The position numbers and the translations under genes are program-made. This document shows positions 63,995 to 64,000 of a stretch of DNA of 64,000 nucleotides, in pieces. Under the pieces are notes generated by a model that did not search any database, had not been told where the DNA came from, and saw only the letters and a list, made by a program, of their open reading frames with translations. The stretch is from Neisseria subflava (GTDB lineage: Bacteria; Pseudomonadota; Gammaproteobacteria; Burkholderiales; Neisseriaceae), in the NCBI RefSeq assembly GCF_003044935.1, contig NZ_POXP01000001.1, forward strand, positions 186,001-250,000, in the 5' to 3' direction. Position 1 is the first letter of the stretch; each line of letters begins with the position of its first letter.

Positions 63995-64000
63995 AGTGTT

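Larger units (their letters stand above)
59920..64000. mobile_element. Left part of an integrated element with its own replication module
   Basis: From the ssrA-like att site to the window edge, the DNA has no intergenic uptake-sequence pairs. It carries repeats, a primase, a DUF927 ATPase and a small membrane protein, all on the minus strand. No integrase, structural phage gene or conjugation gene is visible, so the element may be a phage, satellite or plasmid-like island. The right end lies beyond base 64000. A single DUS inside the primase gene (63506-63517) shows some residence in Neisseria. Confidence 0.75.

Noticed and set aside
1-64000. CRISPR array or Cas genes
   Set aside because: No regularly spaced direct repeats of CRISPR size and no Cas motifs were seen; the frequent 12-mers are uptake sequences.

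Overview
The window looks like chromosomal DNA of a commensal Neisseria. The 12-mer AGGCCGTCTGAA (the AG form of the Neisseria DNA uptake sequence, DUS) recurs throughout, mostly as inverted pairs at gene ends. The AT form ATGCCGTCTGAA, used by N. meningitidis, N. gonorrhoeae and N. lactamica, and the AGGTCGTCTGAA form are rare. This fits the N. subflava/N. flavescens group best; the species call is inference.

Layout. 1-9.2 kb: 3' end of gatB, a ferredoxin-type reductase, mltD, a YafS-like methyltransferase, mutM, plsC, a peroxiredoxin-glutaredoxin fusion and a dihydrolipoyl-dehydrogenase-like flavoprotein. 9.3-25.8 kb: pilT2-like retraction ATPase, mtnN, lepA-lepB, an EamA transporter, gamma carbonic anhydrase, maf, rsmA, an orphan amino-acid ABC ATPase coupled to an unknown gene, a YgfX-like protein, the run folC-SPOR protein-cvpA-purF, greB, plsY and folB. 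25.8-42.9 kb: a Nudix hydrolase, a hydrolase, a spermidine-synthase-like protein, two identical tRNA-Thr(TGT) genes with their own promoter and terminator, panB-panC, mutS, sulfate uptake and reduction genes (sbp, cysH) around dinB, and recB. 43-48.7 kb: a two-partner secretion pair (tpsB, tpsA). 48.9-59.8 kb: DyP peroxidase, metallophosphoesterase, LemA, the peptidoglycan O-acetylation cluster pacA-pacB-ape1, DedA, hda-HAD phosphatase, a secreted TonB-C-like protein, an AT-rich uracil-DNA-glycosylase-like gene and an EEP nuclease.

59.9 kb to the end is the left part of a mobile element. At 59920 there is a 14-bp match to what I recall as the 3' end of Neisseria tmRNA (ssrA), read on the minus strand and followed by a perfect minus-strand terminator. 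This suggests integration into ssrA. Inside the element lie a tandem 12-bp repeat, eleven copies of the 8-mer GGTAACAA/TTGTTACC within 255 bp (an iteron-type origin), and a tightly overlapping minus-strand operon: a small membrane protein, a zinc-ribbon/TOPRIM primase and a DUF927 helicase-like ATPase. Integrase and cargo must lie past base 64000. This replication module is the most interesting part of the window.
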